Shown: positions 1 to 8,116, counted from the stretch's first letter. The stretch is 64,000 nt of DNA from Catellatospora sp. TT07R-123 (GCF_018327705.1 NZ_BNEM01000002.1:3472001-3536000), one strand, 5' to 3'. Notes: generated by a model not told the origin, from the sequence alone. Made by a program: numbers and translations.

Positions 1-582
1 CACGCACCACGCGGTCGGCACCAGCCGCCCCGGATCCTTGACCCCCTGGTGGTGGTACGAGTTCACGACCGCCTCAGCCCCGAACATCTCCCGGCACCGC
101 GACCCCGTGGCGAAGCGCACCGGGTGGTGCGCGTACACCTTGGTCGCGCCGAGCGGCCGGTGCCCGTCGTGCCCGACGGTCTCCGGCAGGTGCTGGTGCA
201 GCGTGCCGCCCGCCGCGACCGCCATCAGCTGCATGCCGCGGCAGATGCCCAGCAGCGGCAGCCCGGTCTTGAACGCGACCCGGACCAGCGGCAGCTCACC
301 GGCGTCGCGCAGGGCGTCGGTGTACACCGTCGGGTGGGCCGCCTCGCCGTAGCGGGCGGGGTCGACGTCGGCGCCGCCGCAGATGACGAGGCCGTCCAGG
401 CCGTCGAGGACCTCGACGCCGCCGTCGGCCTGCGGCGGGATGAGCACGGGGCGACCGCCCGCGCGGCTCACCTGATCCACATAGGCCCAGGGCACCGCCG
501 CAGCCCTGGTGTCGTGCACGGAAAAGCGGGCACTCTCCACATACGTGGTGATGCCGATCAACGGTCTGGTCACATCGCTCAC
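1..582 (-). CDS. puuD: Gamma-glutamyl-gamma-aminobutyrate hydrolase (class I glutamine amidotransferase), 3' end outside window
   Basis: The first 194 codons are present and the C-terminus lies beyond base 1. PuuD-family enzymes hydrolyse gamma-glutamyl-GABA to glutamate and GABA, the last step of gamma-glutamylated polyamine breakdown. The nucleophile elbow GICRGMQ is visible with Cys near residue 114, together with the upstream VICGGADVDP stretch and the NSYHHQ motif near residue 174. The GTG start at 582 shares GTGA with the SDR stop, so the two are probably translationally coupled. It is the fourth gene of a minus-strand set headed by a glutamine-synthetase-like ligase, which supports the Puu assignment over other amidotransferases. 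Confidence 0.88.
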   Translation of the reverse strand, partial: MSDVTRPLIGITTYVESARFSVHDTRAAAVPWAYVDQVSRAGGRPVLIPPQADGGVEVLDGLDGLVICGGADVDPARYGEAAHPTVYTDALRDAGELPLVRVAFKTGLPLLGICRGMQLMAVAAGGTLHQHLPETVGHDGHRPLGATKVYAHHPVRFATGSRCREMFGAEAVVNSYHHQGVKDPGRLVPTAWCV

Positions 583-1343
583 AACGGTGTCACGTAGGCG
601 CCGGTAATGCCTCCGTCCACGATGAACTGGGAGGCGGTGACGAAGGATGAATCGTCACTGGCGAGAAAGGCTACCGCCGCCGCGATCTCTTCGGGCTCGG
701 CGAACCGGCCCATCGGTACATGGACAAGTCGGCGAGCCGCCCGCTCCGGATCCTTCGCGAACAGCTCCATCAGCAGCGGCGTGGCCACCGGTCCGGGGCA
801 CAGCGCGTTGACCCGCACCCCCTGCCGGGCGAACTGCACGCCCAGCTCCCGGCTCATCGACAGTACCCCGCCCTTGCTCGCGGTGTAAGCGATCTGACTG
901 GTCGCGGCGCCCATCAGGGCGACGAAACTCGCCGTGTTGATGATCGAGCCCTTGCCCGCGGCGAGCATGTGCGGCAGCGCGTACTTGCAGCACAGGTAGA
1001 CGCTGGTGGTGTTGACCCGGATCACCCGCTCCCAGGCGTCCAGGCCGGTGTCGAGGATCGAGTCGTCGTCGGGCGGGGAGATCCCGGCGTTGTTGAACGC
1101 GATGTCGAGCCGCCCGCGCCGCGCGGCGACGCCGTCGAACAGCTCGCGCACCTGCGCCTCGTCGCTGACGTCGCACTGCACGAACTCGCCGCCCACCTCC
1201 TCGGCGATCCGCTTGCCCGCGTCGGCGGCGAGGTCGACGCAGACCACGTACGCCCCCTCGGCCGCGAAACGCCGCGCCGTGGCGGCGCCGATCCCGCTGG
1301 CCGCACCGCTGATGACCGCCACCCGGTCCTGAAGTCGCTGCAC
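579..1343 (-). CDS. Short-chain dehydrogenase/reductase (SDR)
   Basis: A 254-residue classical SDR. The NAD(P)-binding motif SGAASGIG lies at residues 12-19 with an Asp at the end of the second strand (VCVDLA), suggesting NAD preference. The NNAG motif is near residue 84 and the catalytic triad reads Ser139, Tyr153, Lys157 (YTASK). The GTG start at 1343 is chosen because AAGGA precedes it at a suitable distance, just after the aldehyde dehydrogenase stop. Between amine-catabolism genes it may reduce or oxidise an aldehyde or alcohol intermediate. Its substrate cannot be read from the sequence, and generic 3-oxoacyl-ACP-reductase labels should be distrusted. Confidence 0.9.
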   Translation of the reverse strand: MQRLQDRVAVISGAASGIGAATARRFAAEGAYVVCVDLAADAGKRIAEEVGGEFVQCDVSDEAQVRELFDGVAARRGRLDIAFNNAGISPPDDDSILDTGLDAWERVIRVNTTSVYLCCKYALPHMLAAGKGSIINTASFVALMGAATSQIAYTASKGGVLSMSRELGVQFARQGVRVNALCPGPVATPLLMELFAKDPERAARRLVHVPMGRFAEPEEIAAAVAFLASDDSSFVTASQFIVDGGITGAYVTPL

Positions 1344-1351
1344 CTGTGTCC

Positions 1352-2701
1352 TTAGCTCGTAGCGATGAAGACGTTCTTGGTCTCGGTGAACGCCAGCGGG
1401 GCGTCCGGGCCGAGCTCGCGGCCCATGCCGGACTGCTTGGCCCCGCCGAACGGCGTCCAGTAGCGCACCGACGAGTGCGAGTTGACGCTGAGCACCCCGG
1501 CCTCGACCGCGCGCGCCAACCGCAGCGCCCGACCCACATCCCGGGTCCAGATCGAGCCCGACAGCCCGTACGGCGTGTCGTTGGCCAGCCGGACCGCCTC
1601 GGCCTCGTCGTCGAACGGCAGCACCGACAGCACCGGCCCGAAGATCTCCTGCTGCCAGTGCGGCTCGCCGGGGGCGCCCGCGGCCAGCACCGTGGCCGGG
1701 TGCCACCAGCCGGGACCGTGCGGCGCCTCGCCGCGCATCAGCACCCGGGCGTCGCCCACCCCGGCCCGGACCCGCTCGCGGTGCTCGGCGGTGATCAGCG
1801 GCCCCATGCCGGTCGCCGGGTCGCGCGGGTCGCCGCAGCGCCAGGCCGCCACGACGGGCTCCAGCAGGGACAGGAACTCGTCGTACACCGAGCGCTGGAC
1901 GAGCAGGCGGGAGCGGGCGCAGCAGTCCTGTCCGGCGTTGTCGAAGACGGCCCCGGGCAGTGCGGCGGCGGCCGCCGGCAGGTCCGCGTCGGCGAACAGC
2001 AGGGTGCTGCTCTTGCCGCCCAGTTCCAGGGTCACCCGGGTCAGGTCGGCGGCGCAGTCGGCCATGATCTGGCGGCCGACCTCCAGCGAGCCGGTGAAGC
2101 AGATCTTGCGTACGCCCGGATGGGTCACCAGCGCGTGCCCGGTCACCTCGCCGTGCCCCGGCAGCACCTGGAGCACGCCCTCGGGCAGTCCGGCCGCCAG
2201 CGCCAGCTCGGCCAGGCGCAGCGCGGTCAGCGGGGTCGCCTCGGCCGGTTTCACGATCACGGTGTTGCCCGCGGCCAGCGCGGGCGCGAAGCCCCAGGCC
2301 GCGATCGGCATCGGGAAGTTCCACGGCACGATCACGCCGACCACGCCCAGCGGCTCGTGGAACGTCACGTCCCAGCCGCCCGCCACCGGGATCTGCCGCC
2401 CGCACAGCCGCTCCGGCGCGCCCGCGTAGTAGTCCAGCAGGTCGCGGACGTTGCCCGCCTCCCAGCGGGCGTTGCCGACCGTGTGCCCCGCGTTGTCGAT
2501 CTCCAGCTGGGCCAGCTCCTCGACGTGCGCGTCGACCACGGCCGCGAAGCGGCGCAGCAGCCGCGCCCGGTCGCCCGGAGACACGTGCCGCCAGCTCTCG
2601 AAGGCCTTGGCCGCGCGGCGCACCGCCGCGTCCACGCCCGCCGCATCGACCGGCTCGACCGAGGTGATCAGTTCCTCGGTGACCGGATTGACGATCTTCA
2701 C
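1352..2701 (-). CDS. NAD(P)-dependent aldehyde dehydrogenase
   Basis: 449 residues, slightly short for the family (usually 475-500). It has the PWNFP motif at 126-130, the general base in LELGGK (Glu226), the catalytic Cys in GQDC (Cys260) and the EIFGPVL motif downstream. It likely oxidises the gamma-glutamylated aminoaldehyde made by the amine oxidase to the acid, as PuuC does. The GTG start overlaps the ligase stop as GTGA (2698-2701). The gene ends 8 bases before the SDR start. Substrate is inferred from context only. Confidence 0.92.
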   Translation of the reverse strand: MKIVNPVTEELITSVEPVDAAGVDAAVRRAAKAFESWRHVSPGDRARLLRRFAAVVDAHVEELAQLEIDNAGHTVGNARWEAGNVRDLLDYYAGAPERLCGRQIPVAGGWDVTFHEPLGVVGVIVPWNFPMPIAAWGFAPALAAGNTVIVKPAEATPLTALRLAELALAAGLPEGVLQVLPGHGEVTGHALVTHPGVRKICFTGSLEVGRQIMADCAADLTRVTLELGGKSSTLLFADADLPAAAAALPGAVFDNAGQDCCARSRLLVQRSVYDEFLSLLEPVVAAWRCGDPRDPATGMGPLITAEHRERVRAGVGDARVLMRGEAPHGPGWWHPATVLAAGAPGEPHWQQEIFGPVLSVLPFDDEAEAVRLANDTPYGLSGSIWTRDVGRALRLARAVEAGVLSVNSHSSVRYWTPFGGAKQSGMGRELGPDAPLAFTETKNVFIATS

Positions 2702-4041
2702 AGGCGCTCGAACCCCCGTACCAGTTCCCAGTCCGTCACGGCCGCGTCGAAGGCGGCCAGCTCGACCTTGGCGGCGTGGCCGTAGTGCTCGACCACCTCG
2801 TCGCCGAACGCGTCCCGGGCCACCGCCGAGGACTCCCAGCGCATCAGCGCGTCGCGCAGCGTGGCGGGCATCCGGGGCGCGCCGGGGTCGCCGTACGCGT
2901 TGCCGCGGAACTCCGGCTCCAGCTCCAGCTCCCGGTCGATGCCGTGCAGCGCGCCCGCGACCAGCGCCGCGATCGCCAGGTACGGGTTCACGTCGCCGCC
3001 CGGCGAGCGGTGCTCCACCCGCAGCGAGTGGTCGTGCCCGACCAGGCGCAGCGCGCAGGTGCGGTTGTCGCGGCCCCAGCGCAGCGCCGTCGGCGCGAAC
3101 GAGCCCGCCTGGTAGCGCTTGTACGAGTTGATGTTCGGCGCGTACAGCACGCTCAGCTCGGTCGTGGTCGCCAGCAGCCCGGCCAGCACCCGCTCCCCCA
3201 GCGTGCTCAGCGAGTGCCCGTCGGCCATCACGGGCCGGCCGTCCTCATCGCGCAGCGAGAAGTGGATGTGGCACGAGTTGCCCTCGCGCTGGTTCGGCTT
3301 GGCCATGAAGGTCAGCGACATGCCCTGCGCGGCGGCGATCTCCTTGGCCCCGTGCTTGTAGATGCTGTGCTGATCGGCGGTCTTGAGCGCCTCGGCGTAG
3401 CGGAAGGCGATCTCGTGCTGGCCGAGGTTGCACTCGCCCTTGGCGCTCTCCGGCGCCAGCCCCGCCCCGGCCATCGCCAGCCGGATGCCCCGCAGCAGCG
3501 GCTCCACCTTCGTGGTGCCCAGCAGCGAGTAGTCCACGTTGTACCCGTTGGCGGGGGTCAGCCCCTGGTAGCGCTTCGCGGCCGCCTGCTCGTACGTGTC
3601 GGCGTAGACGACGAACTCCAGCTCCGTCCCCACGTACGCGGTGAGGCCGCGCTCGGCCAGGCGGTCGAGCTGGCGGCGCAGGATCTGCCGGGGCGACTGC
3701 ACCACCGGGCTGCCGTCCAGCCACGTCACGTCGGCCAGCACCAGCGCGGTGCCGGGCAGCCAGGGCAGCGGGCGCAGGGTGTCGAAGTCGGGGGCGAGCA
3801 CGAAGTCGCCATACCCCTGCGACCAGCCGGAGACGGCGTAGCCGTCGACCGGGGTCATCTCGACGTCGACCGCGAGCAGGTAGTTGCACGCCTCGCTGCC
3901 GTGCCCCACCACCTCGTCCAGGAAGTAGGACGCGTGCAGGCGCTTGCCCTGCAGGCGCCCCTGCATGTCCGTCATCGCGAGCAGCACCGTGTCGATGTCG
4001 CCCGCCTCGACCAGCGCGCGCAGGCGCTCCACCGACCACAT
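2698..4041 (-). CDS. Glutamine-synthetase-like gamma-glutamylamine ligase (GlnA3/GlnA4/PuuA type)
   Basis: A 447-residue member of the glutamine synthetase fold. The N-terminal beta-grasp segment contains MTDMQGRLQGKR. Catalytic-domain landmarks are KGECNLGQHEI, KPNQREGNSCHIHF, NSYKRYQAGSFAP and EHRSPGGDVNPYL. The family joins glutamate to a polyamine or monoamine using ATP. The downstream coupled aldehyde dehydrogenase and PuuD-like hydrolase argue for amine catabolism and not ammonia assimilation. I chose ATG 4041 over the in-frame GTG at 4062 because a promoter-like TTGACG-17-TAGACC ends 8 bases before the ATG and contains the GTG in its spacer, implying a leaderless message. The actual amine (putrescine, spermidine, ethanolamine) is unknown. 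Confidence 0.87.
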   Translation of the reverse strand: MWSVERLRALVEAGDIDTVLLAMTDMQGRLQGKRLHASYFLDEVVGHGSEACNYLLAVDVEMTPVDGYAVSGWSQGYGDFVLAPDFDTLRPLPWLPGTALVLADVTWLDGSPVVQSPRQILRRQLDRLAERGLTAYVGTELEFVVYADTYEQAAAKRYQGLTPANGYNVDYSLLGTTKVEPLLRGIRLAMAGAGLAPESAKGECNLGQHEIAFRYAEALKTADQHSIYKHGAKEIAAAQGMSLTFMAKPNQREGNSCHIHFSLRDEDGRPVMADGHSLSTLGERVLAGLLATTTELSVLYAPNINSYKRYQAGSFAPTALRWGRDNRTCALRLVGHDHSLRVEHRSPGGDVNPYLAIAALVAGALHGIDRELELEPEFRGNAYGDPGAPRMPATLRDALMRWESSAVARDAFGDEVVEHYGHAAKVELAAFDAAVTDWELVRGFERL

Positions 4042-4049
4042 GCCTCCCA

Positions 4050-4078
4050 GGTCTACCGGCACGGCTGACCGGCGTCAA
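4050..4078 (-). promoter_or_regulatory. Predicted sigma-70-type promoter for a leaderless amine-catabolism operon
   Basis: Read on the minus strand, TTGACG (-35, 4073-4078) and TAGACC (-10, 4050-4055) are separated by exactly 17 bases. The expected transcription start falls at or within two bases of ATG 4041. This decides the start codon of the ligase gene. It is a prediction from spacing and consensus only. Confidence 0.5.
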
Positions 4079-4184
4079 CCACTTGCATGATTCGTTCTCC
4101 GCGCCGTCATCCGCGGACCCCACTCGGTGCAAAATCGTGACCGAGCCCTTCCGTTATGCGGGCCGATCGATTACCACTGACCGA

Positions 4185-5408
4185 ATGGGAGCGAGTGCAC
4201 CGGCGGTCATCATCGGGGGCGGCGTCATCGGCTGCTCGCTGGCCTACCATCTCGGCCGGGCCGGCTGGCGCGACACGGTGCTGCTGGAGCAGCACGAACT
4301 GACCGAGGGGACGACCTGGCACACCGCCGGGTTCGTCACCGCGATGCGCGGCCCCGACGGCCCGGCCTGGCACACCCGGCTGGCCGGCTACCTGCCCGCG
4401 CTGGCCGCGACGCTGCGCGCCGAGACGGGGCAGGACCCGGGCTGGCGGCCGGTCGGCGGGCTGCGGCTGGCCCTGACGCACGCCCACGTCGACGAGCTGC
4501 GGCGGCTGGCCCGCCGCGCCGACGAACTCGGCGTGCCGCTGGAGCTGCGCGGCGCCTCGGCCACCATGGGCCTGGCCCCGCGGCTGGACCTGGCCGACGT
4601 GCAGGCGGCGGCGTGGCTGCCCGGCGAAGGGTTCGTCCGGCCCAAGGACTTCGTCAACGCGCTGACCGCGGGCGCCCGGACGCACGGCGTGCACATCCGC
4701 ACGGGGGTACGGGTCACCGGCCTCGACACCACCGGCGGGGCGGTGCGCGCCGTCCATACCAGCGACGGCGTGATCGAGACCCCGGTCGTGGTCAACGCGG
4801 CCGGGGCGGCGGCGGGCGCGATCGGCGCGCTGGCCGGGATCGGGGTGCCCGTGGTGCCGGTCCTGCACCAGTACGGCGTGACCGAGGTGCTGCATCCCGC
4901 GCTCGACGCCGACCGCACCCCCACCTGCCGGGTGCCCGAGCAGCAGTTCTACCTGCGCGCCGCCAACGGCGCCGTGATCGTGGGCGGCAGCCGCCCCGAC
5001 CCGCGCGCGGTTTGGCCCGCCGGGGATGCCGAACCCCTGGCCAAGGCGCGCGAGCTGGCCGAGCCGGACGAGGCGGCGTTCGCGCCGCTGTGGGAGCTGG
5101 CCCAGCGCCGGATGCCCGAACTGGCCCGGGTACGGCTGGCGAAGATCATGCACGGAGTCGAGGCCTACACCCCCGACGGCGCCCCCGTGGCCGGCCCGAC
5201 CACCGTGCCCGGCCTCTGGATCGCGGCCGGCGGCGGCCTCCACGGCATGGCCCTCGCGGGCGGCCTCGGCCGCCACCTGGCCGAATGGATCACCACCGGC
5301 ACCTCCACCTGGGACCTGGCCGCCCTGCTCCCCGACCGTTTCGGCCCACCCGCCGCCACCCGCGACTGGCTCACCACCCGCGCCCTCGACACCCTCCGCC
5401 GCGCCTGA
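4185..5408 (+). CDS. FAD-dependent oxidoreductase, DAO family (candidate gamma-glutamylamine oxidase)
   Basis: 407 residues with an N-terminal Rossmann motif VIIGGGVIGCSLAYHLG followed by the E of LLEQ, and GTTWHTAGF, typical of the D-amino-acid-oxidase/sarcosine-dehydrogenase superfamily. The C-terminal FAD-contact region VAGPTTVPGLWIAAGGG is also present. ATG 4185 is chosen because the longer reading has 34 unrelated residues before the Rossmann strand. It is transcribed divergently from the ligase operon, 143 bp from its start. E. coli PuuB, which oxidises gamma-glutamylputrescine, belongs to this superfamily, so this is the plausible missing oxidase step. It also resembles the N-terminal part of the larger enzyme at 16.3-18.8 kb but lacks its folate-binding half. 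Confidence 0.85.
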   Translation: MGASAPAVIIGGGVIGCSLAYHLGRAGWRDTVLLEQHELTEGTTWHTAGFVTAMRGPDGPAWHTRLAGYLPALAATLRAETGQDPGWRPVGGLRLALTHAHVDELRRLARRADELGVPLELRGASATMGLAPRLDLADVQAAAWLPGEGFVRPKDFVNALTAGARTHGVHIRTGVRVTGLDTTGGAVRAVHTSDGVIETPVVVNAAGAAAGAIGALAGIGVPVVPVLHQYGVTEVLHPALDADRTPTCRVPEQQFYLRAANGAVIVGGSRPDPRAVWPAGDAEPLAKARELAEPDEAAFAPLWELAQRRMPELARVRLAKIMHGVEAYTPDGAPVAGPTTVPGLWIAAGGGLHGMALAGGLGRHLAEWITTGTSTWDLAALLPDRFGPPAATRDWLTTRALDTLRRA

Positions 5409-5536
5409 CCCCGGCCCCCGGCCCGGCCCCGCTCTACCCCGTCGATCATGAACTTATGGCCGTGTTCGACGGCGTGTCCCCACCCCACCACCGTGATCAC
5501 CATCGCGGCGGCGAGCCGGCCGCCCCGGCCCTCGCG

Positions 5537-5596
5537 CAAGTTGCCGGGCAATCAGGGGAAAGACGGGCCGTCTTCCCCCGATTGCCCGGCAACTTG
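5537..5596. repeat. 60-bp near-perfect palindrome between convergent genes
   Basis: Outer arms CAAGTTGCCGGGCAAT (5537-5552) and ATTGCCCGGCAACTTG (5581-5596) are perfectly complementary. The inside (GGGGAAAGAC ... GTCTTCCCCC) continues the symmetry with very few mismatches. It lies in the 205-bp gap between the FAD oxidoreductase and the converging membrane-protein gene. A bidirectional terminator is the simplest role, but no T-tract follows on either strand. Confidence 0.8.
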
Positions 5597-5613
5597 GCCA
5601 CCAAAGCGCGCGG

Positions 5614-6141
5614 TCAGTCGGTGGAGGGTTTGGGGGTGGGGGCGGCGGCGGGGCCGGTGGTCTCGACGGTGCTGGCGAGCTGGGACCAGATCATGCCGGT
5701 CTGGTGGGCCAGCGCGCCGACCACGGCGGGCACGACGGGCAGCAGCCAGTCGGCCAGCCAGCCGGTGTGCGGCAGGTTCAGCACCACGATCGCCGCGACC
5801 GCCCCGCCCAGCCCGTGCACGCTCGCCCGCCACACCGCCCGGCCCGTGTGCGCCACCGCCGCCCGCCGGGCCGCCTTGTCGTTGAGGTCCGGGAACCCGC
5901 CGAGCGCCTTGGCGTCGCGCCGCCCGAAGTTGAACCCGGCCACGGCCAGGCAGACCGAGCAGCCCACGGTCACGGCGACGAGGCTGTCGCGGGTGAGCAG
6001 CATCATCAGCGCTCCGGCGGCGCCGCCGCTGCCGACGGCGATGACGGCGCGGATCCACTCCTGCTTCTCTCCGGGATACCAGTAGTACTTCGTGGTGGTT
6101 TCAGAGAGTTGTTTAACGATCCGCCCCATCGGGGTTGTCAC
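5614..6141 (-). CDS. Hypothetical membrane protein, about three transmembrane segments
   Basis: 175 residues and no family recognised. Hydrophobic segments lie around residues 31-50, 55-70 and 105-145, with a basic segment (GRRDAKALGG, ARRAAVAHTGR) between them and a Pro/Thr-rich tail (AAPTPKPSTD). The start is uncertain between GTG 6141 and ATG 6129, as neither has a good ribosome-binding site. Upstream are two GGTAAC direct repeats 13 bp apart (6176-6194 as GTTACC on the plus strand), possibly regulatory. Function unknown. Confidence 0.7.
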   Translation of the reverse strand: MTTPMGRIVKQLSETTTKYYWYPGEKQEWIRAVIAVGSGGAAGALMMLLTRDSLVAVTVGCSVCLAVAGFNFGRRDAKALGGFPDLNDKAARRAAVAHTGRAVWRASVHGLGGAVAAIVVLNLPHTGWLADWLLPVVPAVVGALAHQTGMIWSQLASTVETTGPAAAPTPKPSTD

Positions 6142-6290
6142 CTCGCCGGCCCGTCACATGTGGTCAGCACCAATCGTTACCCAAAGTAGTTACCGAAGTG
6201 CCGAAAGTCACGATACCCGGGGTCGTGACTGCGGCGTGGCGCGCGTGGAAGTTCCATCGCCGCAACCGCGGCGCCATGATCGGGGCGGTG

Positions 6291-7127
6291 TCAGAACAGG
6301 ACGGTCGCGAAGACGCCGACCTGGCGGAACCCGAGGCGGTCGTACACGCGGCGGGCCGGGGCGTTGTAGTCGTTGACGTACAGGCTGACCGTCGGGGCGA
6401 CCCGGCGCAGCGCGTCGCGCACCACCGCGGCCATCCCGGCGGCGGCGTAGCCGTGCCCGCGGTGTCCGGGCGCGACCCATACCCCCTGGATCTGCGCGGT
6501 GTGCCGGGTCACGACGGCCAGCTCGGCCTTGAAGACCACCTGGCCGTCGACGATCCGGGCGTACGACCGGCCGGCGCGCGCCAGCTCCGCGACCCGCCCC
6601 CGGTACCCGCGCCCGCCGTCCTCGCCCAGCGGCGACACCCCGACCTCCTCTGTGTACATCGCCACCGACGCCGGGAAGACCAGGTCCACCTCGTCGGGCC
6701 GCACCGGGCGCACCAGCGGGTCGGGCTTGACCGACGGGATGGTGTCCAGCACCAGCAGCGGCTGGCAGGTGCGGACCGTCCGTTCCGGCCCCCAGCTCGG
6801 GCGCAGCCGCTCCCACATGGCGAGCACCGACTCGGCCTCGCCGACCAGCGACGCGCACACGCGCGGCTGCACGCTGATCATGTCGGCGAACGCGTCGACC
6901 GCGGCGGCGTTCGCGCCGACCGGGGACACCTGGCCGCCCGACCAGAGCACCGCCTCGGGCTGGCGGCGGCCGCCGTACCCGTACAGCCGCCCGTCTGCGC
7001 GCCAGCCCAGACCGCGCACGGCCACCCGCTCAGCCACCTGCGCCGCCGCGATCGGATTCGCCGCGAGGAGACGTTCCACTGCGGCGCGGTCAGCCTCGGC
7101 CAACTGCCGCACCGGGAGGGTGAGCAT
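6291..7127 (-). CDS. GNAT-family N-acetyltransferase with DUF4081 N-terminal domain
   Basis: 278 residues. The N-terminal half (around RLYGYGGRRQPEAVLWSGG) is the DUF4081 region found in actinobacterial proteins usually encoded beside ispG. The C-terminal half carries the GNAT core VWVAPGHRGHGYAAAGM (acetyl-CoA loop) and YVNDYNAPARRVYDRLGF. ATG 7127 is preferred to GTG 7133 because AGG lies at better spacing. Here the gene is separated from ispG by a PadR gene and two large palindromes. It starts 121 bp from padR in the opposite direction, so the operator between them could act on both. Substrate unknown. Confidence 0.87.
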   Translation of the reverse strand: MLTLPVRQLAEADRAAVERLLAANPIAAAQVAERVAVRGLGWRADGRLYGYGGRRQPEAVLWSGGQVSPVGANAAAVDAFADMISVQPRVCASLVGEAESVLAMWERLRPSWGPERTVRTCQPLLVLDTIPSVKPDPLVRPVRPDEVDLVFPASVAMYTEEVGVSPLGEDGGRGYRGRVAELARAGRSYARIVDGQVVFKAELAVVTRHTAQIQGVWVAPGHRGHGYAAAGMAAVVRDALRRVAPTVSLYVNDYNAPARRVYDRLGFRQVGVFATVLF

Positions 7128-7188
7128 GACCACAGCCTAGTGAGATCTTCGCGCCATGCCAGGGGTAACCCTGAGAGTGCTTGCGTTC

Positions 7189-7220
7189 CGATACGTTGCC
7201 GATATATCGTTAACGTATCG
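7189..7220. promoter_or_regulatory. Nested 32-bp dyad operator upstream of padR
   Basis: Outer arms CGATACGTT (7189-7197) and AACGTATCG (7212-7220) are perfect inverted repeats. Exactly centred between them is the perfect palindrome CGATATATCG (7200-7209). Only two base pairs of the 32-bp dyad are unpaired. It ends 27 bp before the padR ATG and sits in the intergenic region shared with the divergent acetyltransferase gene. It is the likely autoregulatory PadR binding site. Confidence 0.75.
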
Positions 7221-7247
7221 CCGACACATCACCGATAGGGGTACGAC

Positions 7248-7865
7248 ATGTTGCGACACCACCACGAGCGCCGGATGCGCCACCACGACCGCCATGAGCA
7301 CGGCCACGACGGCCACCGCCACGGCCACCACGACCCCCGGCTGTTCGCCTTCGGCCCGATGCGCCCGCCGTTCGGCGGCGGCTTCGGTCCCGGCGGGCGC
7401 GGCCACGGGCGGGGCGGGGGCCGGGGACGGCGCGGCAATGTCCGCGCGGCGGTCCTGGGCCTGCTCAAGGAAAGGCCCATGCACGGGTACGAGATGATCT
7501 CCGAGCTGGAGAACCGCACCGGCGGCGTATGGCGCCCCAGCCCCGGCTCGATCTACCCCACCCTCCAGCTGCTGGAGGACGAGGGCCTGATCGTCAGCGA
7601 GGAGAGCGGCGGCCGCAAGCGGTTCTCGCTCACCGAGGCCGGCCAGACCGAGGCGGCGCAGACCGCCGACAACGGCGGCCGCCAGCCCTGGCAGCAGTTC
7701 GACGCCGACCACATCGCCCAGGCCCAGGAGTTCCGTCAGGCGGGCGTGGCGCTGATGGAGGCGCTGCGGCAGATCGGCGTCAGCGGCACCGAGGCCCAGC
7801 GCCAGCAGGCCCTGGAGGTCCTGGTCGACGCCCGCCGCCGCCTGTACGGCATCCTCGCCGAGTGA
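7248..7865 (+). CDS. PadR-family transcriptional regulator with His-rich N-terminal extension
   Basis: 205 residues. Residues 64-130 form the PadR winged helix: NVRAAVLGLLKERPMHGYEM, then WRPSPGSIYPTLQLLEDEGLI and the wing GGRKRFSLTEAG. The C-terminal part is helical and probably dimerises the protein. The first 36 residues are packed with His (HHHERRMRHHDRHEHGHDGH and more) and followed by a Gly/Arg-rich linker, suggesting metal or nucleic-acid contact; that is inference. An extensive dyad lies just upstream, so autoregulation is likely. No transporter or efflux gene, the usual PadR target, is adjacent. Confidence 0.92.
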   Translation: MLRHHHERRMRHHDRHEHGHDGHRHGHHDPRLFAFGPMRPPFGGGFGPGGRGHGRGGGRGRRGNVRAAVLGLLKERPMHGYEMISELENRTGGVWRPSPGSIYPTLQLLEDEGLIVSEESGGRKRFSLTEAGQTEAAQTADNGGRQPWQQFDADHIAQAQEFRQAGVALMEALRQIGVSGTEAQRQQALEVLVDARRRLYGILAE

Positions 7866-7923
7866 CCACGTGACCCGGGCCGCGCGCCCCCACGGCACGC
7901 GCGCCCACCGTCACCCGTTTTTT

Positions 7924-7990
7924 CATTGACGCTGGCCTATCTAGAAGACGATTCTCCAAGATCTGTCTTCTAGATAGGCCAGCGTCAATG
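7924..7990. repeat. Intergenic inverted repeat, family C copy 1 (26-bp perfect arms)
   Basis: Arms at 7924-7949 and 7965-7990 match over all 26 bases around a 15-base spacer. The core TTGACGCTGGCCTATC recurs as TAGACGTTGGCCTATC at 18.86 kb. A TTTTTT run lies on the outside left of the hairpin, so it precedes the hairpin on the plus strand and is an A-run on the minus strand. It is therefore not a canonical terminator U-tract for either flanking gene. Confidence 0.85.
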
Positions 7991-8054
7991 CTAGGTGCGA
8001 GCGGGGCGGCCCAGGCGTGACGACAGCTGCGGCCTACCGCGCCGGCCGGTTCCG

Positions 8055-8106
8055 ATACGGCTGAGGCCGCTGGATCCGAGCTCGGATCCAGCGGCCTCAG
8101 CCGTAT
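8055..8106. repeat. 52-bp perfect palindrome without spacer
   Basis: The 26 bases ending CTGGATCCGAG at 8080 are mirrored exactly by the 26 bases from CTCGGATCCAG at 8081. There is no loop. It lies 10 bp beyond the ispG stop codon, in the gap converging with padR, and directly follows the family C repeat. On the ispG transcript it would fold into a very stable hairpin. Confidence 0.88.
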
Positions 8107-8116
8107 GCGCGTGACT

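Noticed and set aside
4041-4062. GTG 4062 as ligase start
   Set aside because: It falls in the spacer of the predicted promoter and lacks a ribosome-binding site; ATG 4041 fits a leaderless start.
6198-6300. Small plus-strand peptide beginning GTG at 6198 (MPKVTIPGVVTAAWRAWKF)
   Set aside because: No good ribosome-binding site, and the frame runs on antisense through the acetyltransferase gene without its own stop nearby.
7916-7924. TTTTTT run as U-tract of a padR terminator
   Set aside because: The run precedes the hairpin on the plus strand, so it cannot be the 3' U-tract for padR, and on the ispG side it reads as A residues.
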